Shown here in pieces: positions 7,996 to 16,639 of a DNA stretch of 64,000 bases; within the stretch, counting starts at the first letter, position 1; the number at the start of each line of letters is the position of its first letter. Under the pieces are notes generated by a model that worked only from the letters and a program-made list of their open reading frames with translations, was not told the origin of the DNA and searched no databases. Made by a program: the position numbers and the translations under genes. The DNA is from Limivivens faecihominis. Lineage in GTDB: Bacteria; Bacillota; Clostridia; Lachnospirales; Lachnospiraceae. The DNA lies in NCBI RefSeq assembly GCF_020686945.1, contig NZ_JAJEPR010000015.1, forward strand, positions 19,651 to 83,650, in the 5' to 3' direction.

Positions 7996-10900
7996 AAAAG
8001 CGTACGATCATACTAATCACAATTTTCTCGCTGGCGGCAGTAGGCGGTGGAGGATACGGCATCTACCACCTGGTCAAAAACGGAGGAAGTCCGGTGGAGG
8101 TGACTTCCGTGGCCAACTTAAACCAGGGGTACTGGGGAAGTGAGACCAGCTCCAGCGGAACCATCACATCCAAAGCCAATCAGGAAGTCCATCTGGATTC
8201 CAATAATGTCATCAATCAGGTCTATGTAAAAGAAGGCGATAAAGTCAAAGTGGGAGACAAGCTTCTCTCCTACGACACGACCCTTCTGGAGCTGAATCTG
8301 GAATCCTACCAGCTGGAAGGAAAATCCATCGAACTGGAGATCAAGGGAGCAGAAAAGGATCTGAAGAAGCTGAAGAGTATCACACCGGTGGCGGATAGTT
8401 CTTCCTCTACCTCATCGGATCTTTCCAACTTGGAAAATGATGACAGCGGAAGCTATTTGGATTCTGACAGCGTGATCGATGATCAGGCGAAAGCAATCCT
8501 GAATCCGATGAATCTGACCGCAGCGGCAGAGGGCGGAGAAGAAACACCGACGCCTGAAACGGCAGCAGCAGAGACAGCAGCGCCGGAAACGCAGGCGCCA
8601 GAGACAAGCCCGGCAAGCCCGGAAACGACAGTGCCGGAAACATCAGCACCGGAAACACAGGCGCCAGAGACGGCAGCACCGGAAACACAGGCAGCAGAGA
8701 CAGCGGTACCGGAAACAAAAGCATCGGAAACGACAGCGCCAGAACCATCATCTGCCGGGGCTGCGGCCGTACAGGCTCAGGAAGCAGAAAGTTCTGATAT
8801 GATCACACTGGATCCGTCATCAGGAAACGGACTGGGCGGAAATGATCCCGCACCTGCGGTCAAGACGGAGGATAAGATCCTTAAAATGCTGACTTATCGG
8901 AGCAAACCCTTAGAGGGAGACGGGACAAAAGAAAATCCCTATGTGTTTCTCTGTGCAGACGGAGCGGTGATCCAGGGCTCTTTCTTAAATAAGATCCTGG
9001 GCTTTGTAGAAGACGGTTCTGTAAGAGAAGGCGGCGGAATGACAGAGGATGGCCAGGGCTGTTACGCCAGACTGGAGATCCGGAAAGGAAACCAGACCGA
9101 GGGAGAGGTCCTAAGCACCCTTGATATCGACGGAACAAAGGAGACCGACAAGGCGTTTGCTAAAGACACCAAATGGCGTTTTGCCGCCAAAGGCGTACAG
9201 CTTCCGGCAAACGAGGAAGAGGGTGACGGAAGCCGCCTGACGGCCAAAGACGGAGCGGACTTCTGGACCGAGACTATCTCCGATGAGGTGAAAAATGCCA
9301 CCTCCGAGAGCGAGACCGGTTCCAGTGATGTTACGGATATTGTGATCGGCGGAGACGGGAGCGAATCTGGAAACACGAGTGAGACCGGCAGCAGTGAGAC
9401 CGCGGCTTCCGAGACAAACGGGACGGAAACTCCCGGCACAGAAACCGAGACTCCTGTGACAGAATCAGAAACGCCGCCGACTGAGACTTCCGCTACAGAA
9501 ACGTCAGCAACGGAAACAGAAACTCCGGGAAGCGAGACAAATGCGACCGAGGCCCCGGCTACTGAGACCGAAGAGCCTGTGACAGAACCGGAAACGCCTG
9601 TCACGGAGCCGACAACAGAGACCGAGCCGACTACGGAAACAGAACCGGCCACCGAGACGGAAACTCCTGCTACAGAACCGGCCACCGAGGAGCCGGAGCC
9701 CTCTCCGCTTGAGCGAATCAAGGCAAAGAAGGTCCTGACCTATAATACGAAGCCTTACAGAGGCGAAGGTACCAAGGAGAATCCCTATGTGTTCTTCTGC
9801 GCAGACGGAGCGGTGATCCGGGCATCCTTTATGAACCGGATCCTGGGCTTTAATGAGGCCGGAACCTCCAGAAAGAATGGAGGAATGAAGGGAGACGGGG
9901 AAGGCTGCTATGCAGTTCTTGAGATCCGCGAAGGCGACGAGATGTCCGGCGGTTTTATCAAATCCCTTCTCATCCGCGGCACCACTCCTACCGAAAAAGC
10001 CTTTGCCCCGGATCTCAGCTGGATCTTTACGACCTCCGGGCTGCAGAAGGTAGTTCCGGAGCTTCCGGATGAAACAGAAGAAACGGAGACGGAAAGTGAT
10101 GACTGGTATGACCCGCCCTGGGATGATAACAACGGTGACAGCTATACGGCATCAGAACTGAAGAAGGCAATCGAGGATAAAGAAAAGGAAATCAAGGATC
10201 TGCAGCTGAATCAGAGAGAGAATACCCTGAAAATCGAAAAAACTCAGCGTGAGATCGACGACTCCACCGTCACCAGCAGTATCCATGGAGTGGTAAAGAG
10301 CGTGGGAGACCCCGCCATCGGTGAGGTGGATGGAAAAGCCTTTATCCTTGTCACCAGCGATTCCGGCCTTTATGTTCAGGGAACCCTGAGTGAGTCGGAT
10401 CTCGGAAAAGTCAAGGTTGGAAGCAGGATCAGCGGTTATTCCTATGAATCTTATACTTCTTTTACCGCGGAAATCACGGAGATCTCCAAATATCCTACCA
10501 CTTCCCAGAGCTACTGGTCCAGTGATATGAATCCGAATGCCTCCAGTTATCCGTTCCTGGCATATATTGAGAATGCGGACGGCCTTTCCGATTATGAATA
10601 TGCGGAGCTGAAGATTGAAGAAGATGCCAGTACCTCCGCAGACAGTATTTACATTGATAAAATGTATATCCGAAAGGAAAACGGCCAGAGTTATGTATAC
10701 ATCAAAGGAGAAGACGGTCTGTTGAAAAAACAGTATGTCCGCACCGGAAAGACTCTTTACGGCAGCACCATTGAGGTCAAAGAAGGTCTGAGTATCGATG
10801 ATGCGATTGCTTTTCCATATGGAAAAAATGTCAAAGAGGGAGCGAAGACCAAGGTAGCGAGCGAGTATGCAGACGATGAGGATGACAACTCCTCTGGAAT

Positions 10901-11024
10901 GGAGAATTATGACAGCGGAATGGACAATATAGACGGCGAAAACTATGACGAGGGCAATTACGACGAAGGATCCTATGAGGAAGGGTCCTACGAGGAAGGC
11001 GCCTATGAGGAAGCGGTTTATTGA
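7992..11024 (+). CDS. Giant membrane fusion adaptor with two copies of an inserted unknown domain
   Basis: A 1010-residue adaptor, two to three times the usual length. Residues 1-27 form a membrane anchor; about 60-130 hold the first lipoyl half (VINQVYVKEGDKVKVGDKLL) and the start of the helical hairpin. The other half of the hairpin (ELKKAIEDKEKEIKDL) and of the lipoyl domain (SSIHGVVKSVGDPAIG) only appears after about residue 715. Between them sit a Pro-Glu-Thr repeat (about 185-253), unknown domain copy 1 (about 293-405), a Thr-Glu repeat region (about 463-570) and unknown domain copy 2 (about 573-690). The copies share GTKENPYVF, CADGAVI and ILGF. The C-terminus is a run of YEEG-like repeats. 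It starts with GTG overlapping the ATPase stop. The insert is in frame and framed by intact adaptor sequence, so it is a built-in extension rather than damage. The function of the inserted domain is unknown. Confidence 0.88.
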   Translation: MKKRTIILITIFSLAAVGGGGYGIYHLVKNGGSPVEVTSVANLNQGYWGSETSSSGTITSKANQEVHLDSNNVINQVYVKEGDKVKVGDKLLSYDTTLLELNLESYQLEGKSIELEIKGAEKDLKKLKSITPVADSSSSTSSDLSNLENDDSGSYLDSDSVIDDQAKAILNPMNLTAAAEGGEETPTPETAAAETAAPETQAPETSPASPETTVPETSAPETQAPETAAPETQAAETAVPETKASETTAPEPSSAGAAAVQAQEAESSDMITLDPSSGNGLGGNDPAPAVKTEDKILKMLTYRSKPLEGDGTKENPYVFLCADGAVIQGSFLNKILGFVEDGSVREGGGMTEDGQGCYARLEIRKGNQTEGEVLSTLDIDGTKETDKAFAKDTKWRFAAKGVQLPANEEEGDGSRLTAKDGADFWTETISDEVKNATSESETGSSDVTDIVIGGDGSESGNTSETGSSETAASETNGTETPGTETETPVTESETPPTETSATETSATETETPGSETNATEAPATETEEPVTEPETPVTEPTTETEPTTETEPATETETPATEPATEEPEPSPLERIKAKKVLTYNTKPYRGEGTKENPYVFFCADGAVIRASFMNRILGFNEAGTSRKNGGMKGDGEGCYAVLEIREGDEMSGGFIKSLLIRGTTPTEKAFAPDLSWIFTTSGLQKVVPELPDETEETETESDDWYDPPWDDNNGDSYTASELKKAIEDKEKEIKDLQLNQRENTLKIEKTQREIDDSTVTSSIHGVVKSVGDPAIGEVDGKAFILVTSDSGLYVQGTLSESDLGKVKVGSRISGYSYESYTSFTAEITEISKYPTTSQSYWSSDMNPNASSYPFLAYIENADGLSDYEYAELKIEEDASTSADSIYIDKMYIRKENGQSYVYIKGEDGLLKKQYVRTGKTLYGSTIEVKEGLSIDDAIAFPYGKNVKEGAKTKVASEYADDEDDNSSGMENYDSGMDNIDGENYDEGNYDEGSYEEGSYEEGAYEEAVY

Positions 11025-11044
11025 TCCGGTTAAGTCAAAATTCC

Positions 11045-11059
11045 ATCGCCAGAGGCGAT
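11045..11059 (+). other. Small hairpin before the permease ribosome binding site
   Basis: ATCGCC-AGA-GGCGAT, 6-base arms with a 3-base loop followed by TTT, lies between the giant adaptor and the permease, just before the RBS GGAGG. It may tune downstream expression; it is too weak for a full terminator. Confidence 0.4.
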
Positions 11060-11075
11060 TTTCGGAGGTAGAAAA

Positions 11076-12341
11076 GTGTTAGAAAATATAAGATTATCCT
11101 TTCAGGGAGTCTGGTCCCACAAGATGCGTTCTCTTCTGACGATGCTCGGTATCATCATCGGTATCGCATCCATCATCGCCATTGCGTCCACGATTCAGGG
11201 AACTAATGAGCAGCTGAAGCAGAACCTTCTGGGAGCAGGAAATAATACGGTAAACGTAAAACTCTGCCGGTCCGATTCGGAATATGAATTTGACGATTAT
11301 ACCGGCATCCCGGCCGGCGTCCCGGTCTTTACCGAGAGCGACCGGGAAAAAATGCTGGCTGTGGAGGGCGTGGAAGATATCACTTTTTACACCAGCCGGA
11401 GCTATTCCAGCGACGTCTGGTATCAGAACACGAATCTCCAGGGTGCGTCCATCATGGGTATCGACAACCATTATTTCAATACCTGCGGTTATGAGATCCG
11501 GACAGGAAGATCCTTCCTCGACAAAGATTACACGGATTTCCGCCGCGTAGCGATTCTGGATGACACCGCGGCCACAAGCCTTTTCCAGGAAGACAGCCCT
11601 TTAGGAAAAACCATTGAGTTTGGCGGCACTCCCTACATTGTCATCGGCGTAGCCCAGAAAAAGGATGAATACCAGCCCGTCATCAATTCCATCGACGAGT
11701 ACAATAGCTTGATGGGCGATTCCGACAGCAGCGGCGTAGTTTACATTCCTTCTGCGGATTGGGGAATCTCCTTCCAATATGATGAGCCGATGAATATCGT
11801 CATCAAGGCGGCCAATACGGACTATATGAAAACCGTGGGAAAAGATGTGAAGAACATTGCCAACGCTCTTTTAAGCGTAGGAAATAATTCAGATATCAAA
11901 TACAAGGCAGATAAGATGATCGAGAAGATCGAGGAAGAGCAGAAGATGAACACCGCTGCTAACCAGCAGCTCATCTGGATCGCCGGTATTTCTCTTCTGG
12001 TCGGTGGCATCGGCGTTATGAACATCATGCTCGTGACCGTCACCGAGAGAACCAGCGAGATTGGTCTTAAGAAGGCTATCGGAGCCAAGAAAAAGAGGAT
12101 TCTGGCCCAGTTCCTCACCGAGGCGGCCGTGCTCACCAGTATGGGAGGCATCATCGGTGTCGTCGTGGGAAATATACTGGCGAAGGTTATATCCAACATG
12201 ACGGATACGCCGACAGCCATCAGCATTCCCGTTATCGTGGTTTCCGTGGTATTCTCCATGCTCATCGGTATCCTGTTCGGTCTCCTTCCTTCCATCAAGG
12301 CGGCTAACCTGAATCCCATCGATGCCTTGCGTCACGAGTAA
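11076..12341 (+). CDS. MacB-type ABC transporter permease
   Basis: A 421-residue permease of the MacB/FtsX superfamily. First transmembrane segment at about residues 17-40 (MLGIIIGIASIIAIAS), a large extracellular MacB core domain (about 45-285), then three C-terminal segments around 288-412 including LVGGIGVMNIMLVTVTER, the conserved family segment before TM3. The ending NLNPIDALRHE is the classic MacB tail. The start is GTG at 11076, seven bases after GGAGG. It is the last gene of the export operon and is followed by a terminator. The substrate is unknown; the two unusual adaptors suggest a peptide or envelope-associated cargo (inference). Confidence 0.93.
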   Translation: MLENIRLSFQGVWSHKMRSLLTMLGIIIGIASIIAIASTIQGTNEQLKQNLLGAGNNTVNVKLCRSDSEYEFDDYTGIPAGVPVFTESDREKMLAVEGVEDITFYTSRSYSSDVWYQNTNLQGASIMGIDNHYFNTCGYEIRTGRSFLDKDYTDFRRVAILDDTAATSLFQEDSPLGKTIEFGGTPYIVIGVAQKKDEYQPVINSIDEYNSLMGDSDSSGVVYIPSADWGISFQYDEPMNIVIKAANTDYMKTVGKDVKNIANALLSVGNNSDIKYKADKMIEKIEEEQKMNTAANQQLIWIAGISLLVGGIGVMNIMLVTVTERTSEIGLKKAIGAKKKRILAQFLTEAAVLTSMGGIIGVVVGNILAKVISNMTDTPTAISIPVIVVSVVFSMLIGILFGLLPSIKAANLNPIDALRHE

Positions 12342-12350
12342 GCATTTTTC

Positions 12351-12384
12351 AGCTCTCCGGAAATTCACCGGGGAGCTGTTTTTT
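12351..12384 (+). terminator. Terminator of the MacAB-like operon
   Basis: AGCTCTCCGG pairs with CCGGGGAGCT around a 7-base loop and is followed by a T-rich tail. Confidence 0.88.
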
Positions 12385-12407
12385 GCAGAAAAACGGAAAA
12401 AAGGGGC

Positions 12408-12436
12408 TTGCGAAACGCCCCGATCCGTGTTATACT
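12408..12436 (+). promoter_or_regulatory. Promoter of rpsB-tsf
   Basis: TTGCGA at 12408-12413, 17-base spacer, TATACT at 12431-12436. The roughly 105-base untranslated leader that follows may hold an autoregulatory site for ribosomal protein S2, but I could not identify a known leader motif. Confidence 0.6.
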
Positions 12437-12545
12437 GCCATAGTCTAAAATAAAACACGCATGCGGATTCCGAGGACGGTGCCCGAAGAGGTTTCCAAGG
12501 AAGAATAAAACATGCGGAAGAACAAAACCAAAGGAGATAAAAGAC

Positions 12546-13289
12546 ATGAGCGTTATTTCAATGAAACAGTTACTCGAAGCCGGCGTACATTTTGGTCATC
12601 AGACCAGAAGATGGAACCCCAAAATGGCTCCCTACATCTACACCGAGAGAAACGGCATCTACATCATCGACCTTCAGAAATCTGTAGGAATGGTTGACAC
12701 CGCATACAAGGCAGTATTTGATATCGCTGCTGAGGGTGGAAACATCCTTTTCGTTGGTACCAAGAAACAGGCTCAGGACGCTGTAAAGACCGAGGCTGAG
12801 CGCTGCGGAATGTACTATGTAAATGAGAGATGGCTCGGCGGAATGCTGACCAACTTCAAGACTATCCAGAGCCGTATCAATCGTCTGAAAGAGATCGAGA
12901 CCATGGAGCAGGACGGTACTTTCGACGTACTGCCGAAGAAAGAGGTTATCGCTCTTCGCAAAGAGATGGACAAACTGCAGAAGAACCTGGGCGGAATCAA
13001 AGATATGAAGAAGATTCCGGATGCTATCTTCGTAGTAGATCCGAAAAAAGAGAGAATCTGCGTACAGGAAGCTCATACCCTGGGTATTCCGCTGATCGGT
13101 ATCGCTGATACCAACTGCGATCCGGAAGAGCTGGACTATGTAATCCCGGGTAACGACGATGCAATCCGTGCCGTAAAACTGATCGTTTCCAAGATGGCAG
13201 ACGCTGTTATCGAGGCAAATCAGGGTGCCGAGGAAGAAGTTTACGAGGGAACCGATGTGGAGACCGAGGAAGCACCGGTAGAAGAGTAA
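12546..13289 (+). CDS. rpsB: 30S ribosomal protein S2
   Basis: Structural component of the small ribosomal subunit, 247 residues. Typical S2 sequence: [20 protein letters not shown] at the N-terminus, then [14 protein letters not shown], and [11 protein letters not shown] and [20 protein letters not shown] in the core, with an acidic C-terminal tail. RBS AAAGGAGA lies 8 bases before the ATG. It precedes tsf by 27 bases in the usual rpsB-tsf pair. The next genes that usually follow, pyrH and frr, are found about 26 kb away. Confidence 0.97.
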   Translation: MSVISMKQLLEAGVHFGHQTRRWNPKMAPYIYTERNGIYIIDLQKSVGMVDTAYKAVFDIAAEGGNILFVGTKKQAQDAVKTEAERCGMYYVNERWLGGMLTNFKTIQSRINRLKEIETMEQDGTFDVLPKKEVIALRKEMDKLQKNLGGIKDMKKIPDAIFVVDPKKERICVQEAHTLGIPLIGIADTNCDPEELDYVIPGNDDAIRAVKLIVSKMADAVIEANQGAEEEVYEGTDVETEEAPVEE

Positions 13290-13316
13290 TCATCATACGA
13301 CGGAGGGAATGTAAAA

Positions 13317-14255
13317 ATGGCTATTACAGCAGCAATGGTAAAAGAACTGAGAGAAATGACCGGCGCAGGCATGATGGACTGCAAAAAGGCTCTGACTGAG
13401 ACCGACGGCGATATGGACAAAGCCGTTGAGTTCCTGAGAGAGAAAGGTCTTGCAAAGGCTCAGAAGAAAGCCAACAGAATCGCAGCTGAGGGTATCGTAG
13501 TTGACGTTGTAGCTGAGGACGGCAAGAGTGCAGTAGCCGTAGAGGTTAACTCTGAGACCGACTTCGTTGCAAAGAACGAGAAATTCCGTAACTATGTAAA
13601 GACAGTTGCAGATCAGGCTCTGACCACCGAGGCAGCCGACATCGACGCTTTCCTGGCTGAGAAATGGCACCTGGATGAGAGCAAGACTGTAGCTGAGGAG
13701 CTGGCAGCTCAGATCGCTGTTATCGGCGAGAACCTGAAGATCCGTCGTTTCCAGCAGGTGAAAGAGGAGAACGGTTTCGTTGCTTCCTACATTCACGCTG
13801 GCGGAAAGATCGGTGTTCTGGTTGACGTTGTTACCGACGTGGTAAATGACGAAGTTAAAGAGATGGCTAAGAACGTAGCTATGCAGGTAGCTGCTCTGAA
13901 ACCGCTCTACACCAGCAGAGACGAGATCTCCGCAGACTATATCGCACATGAGAAAGAGATCCTTCTTGCTCAGATCAAAAACGATCCGAAAGAGTCTGCT
14001 AAACCGGAGAAGGTTATCGAGGGCATGATCAACGGCCGTGTAAACAAAGAGCTGAAAGAGATCTGCCTGCTTGACCAGGTTTATGTAAAAGCTGAGGACG
14101 GAAAACAGTCTGTAAAAGCATATGTTGACTCTGTAGCAAAAGCTGCAGGCGCTAACATCACCATCAAGGGCTTCGTTCGTTTCGAGACTGGTGAAGGCCT
14201 TGAGAAGAAGAACGAGGACTTCGCAGCAGAAGTTGCAAAACAGATGAACGCTTAA
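13317..14255 (+). CDS. tsf: Elongation factor Ts
   Basis: Guanine nucleotide exchange factor for EF-Tu, 312 residues. The N-terminal UBA-like domain begins ITAAMVKELREMTGAGMMDCKKAL, followed by the conserved TDFVAKNEKF segment and the second core signature VASYIHAGGKIGVLV. RBS GGAGGG is well placed. Co-transcribed with rpsB. Confidence 0.97.
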   Translation: MAITAAMVKELREMTGAGMMDCKKALTETDGDMDKAVEFLREKGLAKAQKKANRIAAEGIVVDVVAEDGKSAVAVEVNSETDFVAKNEKFRNYVKTVADQALTTEAADIDAFLAEKWHLDESKTVAEELAAQIAVIGENLKIRRFQQVKEENGFVASYIHAGGKIGVLVDVVTDVVNDEVKEMAKNVAMQVAALKPLYTSRDEISADYIAHEKEILLAQIKNDPKESAKPEKVIEGMINGRVNKELKEICLLDQVYVKAEDGKQSVKAYVDSVAKAAGANITIKGFVRFETGEGLEKKNEDFAAEVAKQMNA

Positions 14256-14285
14256 TTGGCACTGAACTGAAAAGTTGAATCAGGA

Positions 14286-14350
14286 AAGACTCCGGGAGTC
14301 TTGTGAACACTCTGTTCTGGAGTGTACATGGGATTCCAGGGGTCTTTTTT
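14286..14350 (+). terminator. Long imperfect hairpin with T-run between tsf and the leuD-like gene
   Basis: AAGACTCC pairs with GGGGTCTT (one G-T pair). Inside, ACACTC pairs with GAGTGT, giving a long bulged stem, and TTTTTT follows the outer arm. It most likely ends rpsB-tsf. Since no separate promoter is visible between it and the leuD-like gene 23 bases later, it could also act as an attenuator for the aconitase-family operon. I looked for a T-box consensus here and found none. Confidence 0.65.
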
Positions 14351-14373
14351 CAAAAGAAAGAGGACACTGTCTT

Positions 14374-14859
14374 ATGGAAAAAGGAACGATCTTCAAATTT
14401 CATAACGATCTGGATACGGACCAGATCATCGCATCCCAGTACCTTTTGCTTCCAAATCTGGAGGAGATGAAGAGCCATACATTTGAGTCTCTGGATCCGG
14501 ATTTCTCCAAAAAGGTAAAACCGGGCGATTTTGTCATCGGCGGTGAGAATTTCGGCTGCGGCTCCTCAAGAGAGCAGGCCCCCGGCGTCTTGAAGGCTCT
14601 GGGCGTACAGGCTGTCATTGCCAAATCCTTTGCCCGGATCTTTTTCCGGAATGCCATCAACATCGGACTTCCGGCCATCGTCTGCAAGGATCTTCCCGAC
14701 GAGGTGAAGACCGGTGATACCATGGTTCTTCATATGTCTGAGGGAACTGCTGAGGCCAATGGAAAAACGTATTCCTGCACGAAGCTGCCGGAGTACATGC
14801 AGAACATACTGAATCAGGGCGGCCTGATCGCTTCTCTGAATCGGGAGGAGGAAGAATAA
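14374..14859 (+). CDS. Aconitase-family small subunit, LeuD-like (pair 1)
   Basis: A 161-residue swivel-domain subunit of a two-chain hydro-lyase of the 3-isopropylmalate dehydratase group. Typical features are FHNDLDTDQIIASQYLLL, GGENFGCGSSREQAPGVL and AKSFARIFFRNAINIGLP. I place the start at 14374 (AAAGAGG ten bases upstream); an earlier in-frame ATG at 14275 lies before the terminator hairpin and would add non-family sequence. The substrate loop reads YLLL rather than the YLRT I associate with archaeal-type isopropylmalate isomerase. The real substrate could therefore be isopropylmalate, homocitrate or a dimethylmalate-type acid. It overlaps the large subunit by one base (TAATG). Confidence 0.8.
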   Translation: MEKGTIFKFHNDLDTDQIIASQYLLLPNLEEMKSHTFESLDPDFSKKVKPGDFVIGGENFGCGSSREQAPGVLKALGVQAVIAKSFARIFFRNAINIGLPAIVCKDLPDEVKTGDTMVLHMSEGTAEANGKTYSCTKLPEYMQNILNQGGLIASLNREEEE

Positions 14860-16109
14860 TGGGAATGACCATCGCTGAAAAAATCATCGCGGCAGCCGCC
14901 GGCGTGGACTCTGTGAAACCGGGAGATATCCATACCGTAGAGCTGGACCGTCTTATGAGCAATGACGGAACCACCCATCTGACGGTGGATATGTACCGGA
15001 ATAAATTAAAACATCCACATATCAAGGACACAAAGAAGCTCGTGTTTATTGTGGACCACAACGTTCCCTCCGATAATCCGAAAACCGCTGCTTCCCAGAA
15101 GAAAATGCGGGACTTTGCCAAAGAGAATCATATTGATTTCTGGGAGGGCAAAGGCGTATGTCATCAGGTGATGATGGAGAATTATGTCCGTCCCGGCGAG
15201 CTGATCTTCGGCGCAGACAGCCATACCTGCTCTTACGGAGCCCTGGGTGCTTTCGGTACGGGCGTGGGTTGCACGGATTTCCTCTACGGCATGGTGACTG
15301 GTACCTCCTGGGTGCTGGTTCCGGAGACCGTAAAATTCAACCTCATCGGTAAACTGCCGGAGGGTGTCTATGCCAGAGACCTGATCCTGACTATCATCGG
15401 TGAGATCGGAGCCAACGGCTGCAACTATCAGGTTATGGAGTTCACCGGAGAAGGTGCCAAGACCTTAAGCATCAGCGACCGGATGGTGCTCTGCAATATG
15501 GCTGTGGAGGCGGGAGCCAAGACCGGTATCTTTGAGGCCGATGAAAAGGCTCTGGAGTATTTAAAAGAGCACGGAAGAGAGCCGAAGGCCATTTATAAGA
15601 GCGATCCCGACGCCGTTTACGCAGGAGAGTACACCTTCGACCTCTCCAAGATCCGTCCCGTAGCAGCAAAACCGGATTTCGTGGACAATGTGGTTCCCGC
15701 TGAGGAAGTGGCAGGCATCCCCATTGACGAGGCCTTCTTAGGCTCCTGCAACAACGGCCGGATCGAGGATCTCCGTGTTGGCGCTGAGATCATCAGGGGT
15801 AAAAAAGTGGCTGACAAGGTGCGTTTCCTCGTGGTTCCCGCCAGTCTTACGGTTTACCGTCAGGCATTAAAAGAGGGACTGATCGATATCTTCATGGAGG
15901 CCGGAGCCATCGTCATGAACCCCAACTGCAGCGTCTGCTGGGGAAGCTGTCAGGGTGTCATCGGTGAAAATGAAGTGCTGATCAGCACCGGAACCAGAAA
16001 CTTCAAGGGACGTGCGGGCCATCCGAGCTCCAAGGTTTACTTAGGCTCCGCCGCAACAGTGACCGCTTCCGCCATCGCCGGAAAGATCGCCCTGGCAAGT
16101 GAGATCTGA
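14859..16109 (+). CDS. Aconitase-family large subunit, LeuC-like (pair 1)
   Basis: A 416-residue catalytic subunit carrying the 4Fe-4S cluster. Family motifs: FIVDHNVPSDNPKTA, GVCHQVMMENYVRPGEL, GADSHTCSYGALGAFGTGVG. Cluster cysteines are visible in FLGSCNNGRIEDL and NPNCSVCWGSCQG. The first reads SCNNGR where isopropylmalate isomerases and its neighbour have SCTNGR. The late segment reads STGTRNFKGRAGHPSSKVYL. The start codon overlaps the small subunit stop. It could be leuC, but no leuA or leuB is near, so the reaction is not fixed. Confidence 0.82.
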   Translation: MGMTIAEKIIAAAAGVDSVKPGDIHTVELDRLMSNDGTTHLTVDMYRNKLKHPHIKDTKKLVFIVDHNVPSDNPKTAASQKKMRDFAKENHIDFWEGKGVCHQVMMENYVRPGELIFGADSHTCSYGALGAFGTGVGCTDFLYGMVTGTSWVLVPETVKFNLIGKLPEGVYARDLILTIIGEIGANGCNYQVMEFTGEGAKTLSISDRMVLCNMAVEAGAKTGIFEADEKALEYLKEHGREPKAIYKSDPDAVYAGEYTFDLSKIRPVAAKPDFVDNVVPAEEVAGIPIDEAFLGSCNNGRIEDLRVGAEIIRGKKVADKVRFLVVPASLTVYRQALKEGLIDIFMEAGAIVMNPNCSVCWGSCQGVIGENEVLISTGTRNFKGRAGHPSSKVYLGSAATVTASAIAGKIALASEI

Positions 16110-16126
16110 GGAAGGAGAACATAACT

Positions 16127-16621
16127 ATGGAGACATCATTTACAGGACGGGTCTGGGTCCTGGGGGACGATATCGATACGGATATCATCATCCCCACAGA
16201 GTACCTGGCACTCAAGACCATTGACGATATGAAACAGTACGGCTTCAGCCCCCTTCGGCCGGAGCTGGCCGCCCAGATCCGGAAAGGCGATATCATCGTT
16301 GCCGGTAAGAACTTCGGCTGCGGTTCCTCCAGAGAGCAGGCGCCGGAGATCATCAAAGCACTGGGAATCCAGTGTGTCATCGCCAAATCCTTCGCGCGGA
16401 TCTTTTTCCGCAATTCCATCAACAACGGCCTTCTGCTCATCGAGCAGCCGGAGCTTCACGAGCATGTGAAGGAGGGCGACGAAGTCACCGTTGTCATGAA
16501 TCAGTATGTGGATCATCAGGGAAAACAGTACCCCATCGCTTCCCTGCCGGAGAATCTCATGGATATCCTGAGAGCCGGCGGACTGGTGAAAGCCATGCGG
16601 AAGCTGAATGGTCTGGACTGA
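16127..16621 (+). CDS. Aconitase-family small subunit, LeuD-like (pair 2)
   Basis: A 164-residue paralogue of the subunit at 14374. Motifs: DDIDTDIIIPTEYLAL, GKNFGCGSSREQAPEII and AKSFARIFFRNSINNGLLL. The loop reads YLAL, different from both pair 1 and classical LeuD, which suggests a different substrate preference between the pairs. RBS GGAAGGAG, 17 bases after the pair 1 large subunit; same operon. Confidence 0.8.
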   Translation: METSFTGRVWVLGDDIDTDIIIPTEYLALKTIDDMKQYGFSPLRPELAAQIRKGDIIVAGKNFGCGSSREQAPEIIKALGIQCVIAKSFARIFFRNSINNGLLLIEQPELHEHVKEGDEVTVVMNQYVDHQGKQYPIASLPENLMDILRAGGLVKAMRKLNGLD

Positions 16622-16639
16622 CCGGGAAGGAGAAAAATT

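Noticed and set aside
14256..14373. T-box riboswitch before the leuD-like gene
   Set aside because: No T-box consensus and no specifier-type stem; only a terminator hairpin is visible.
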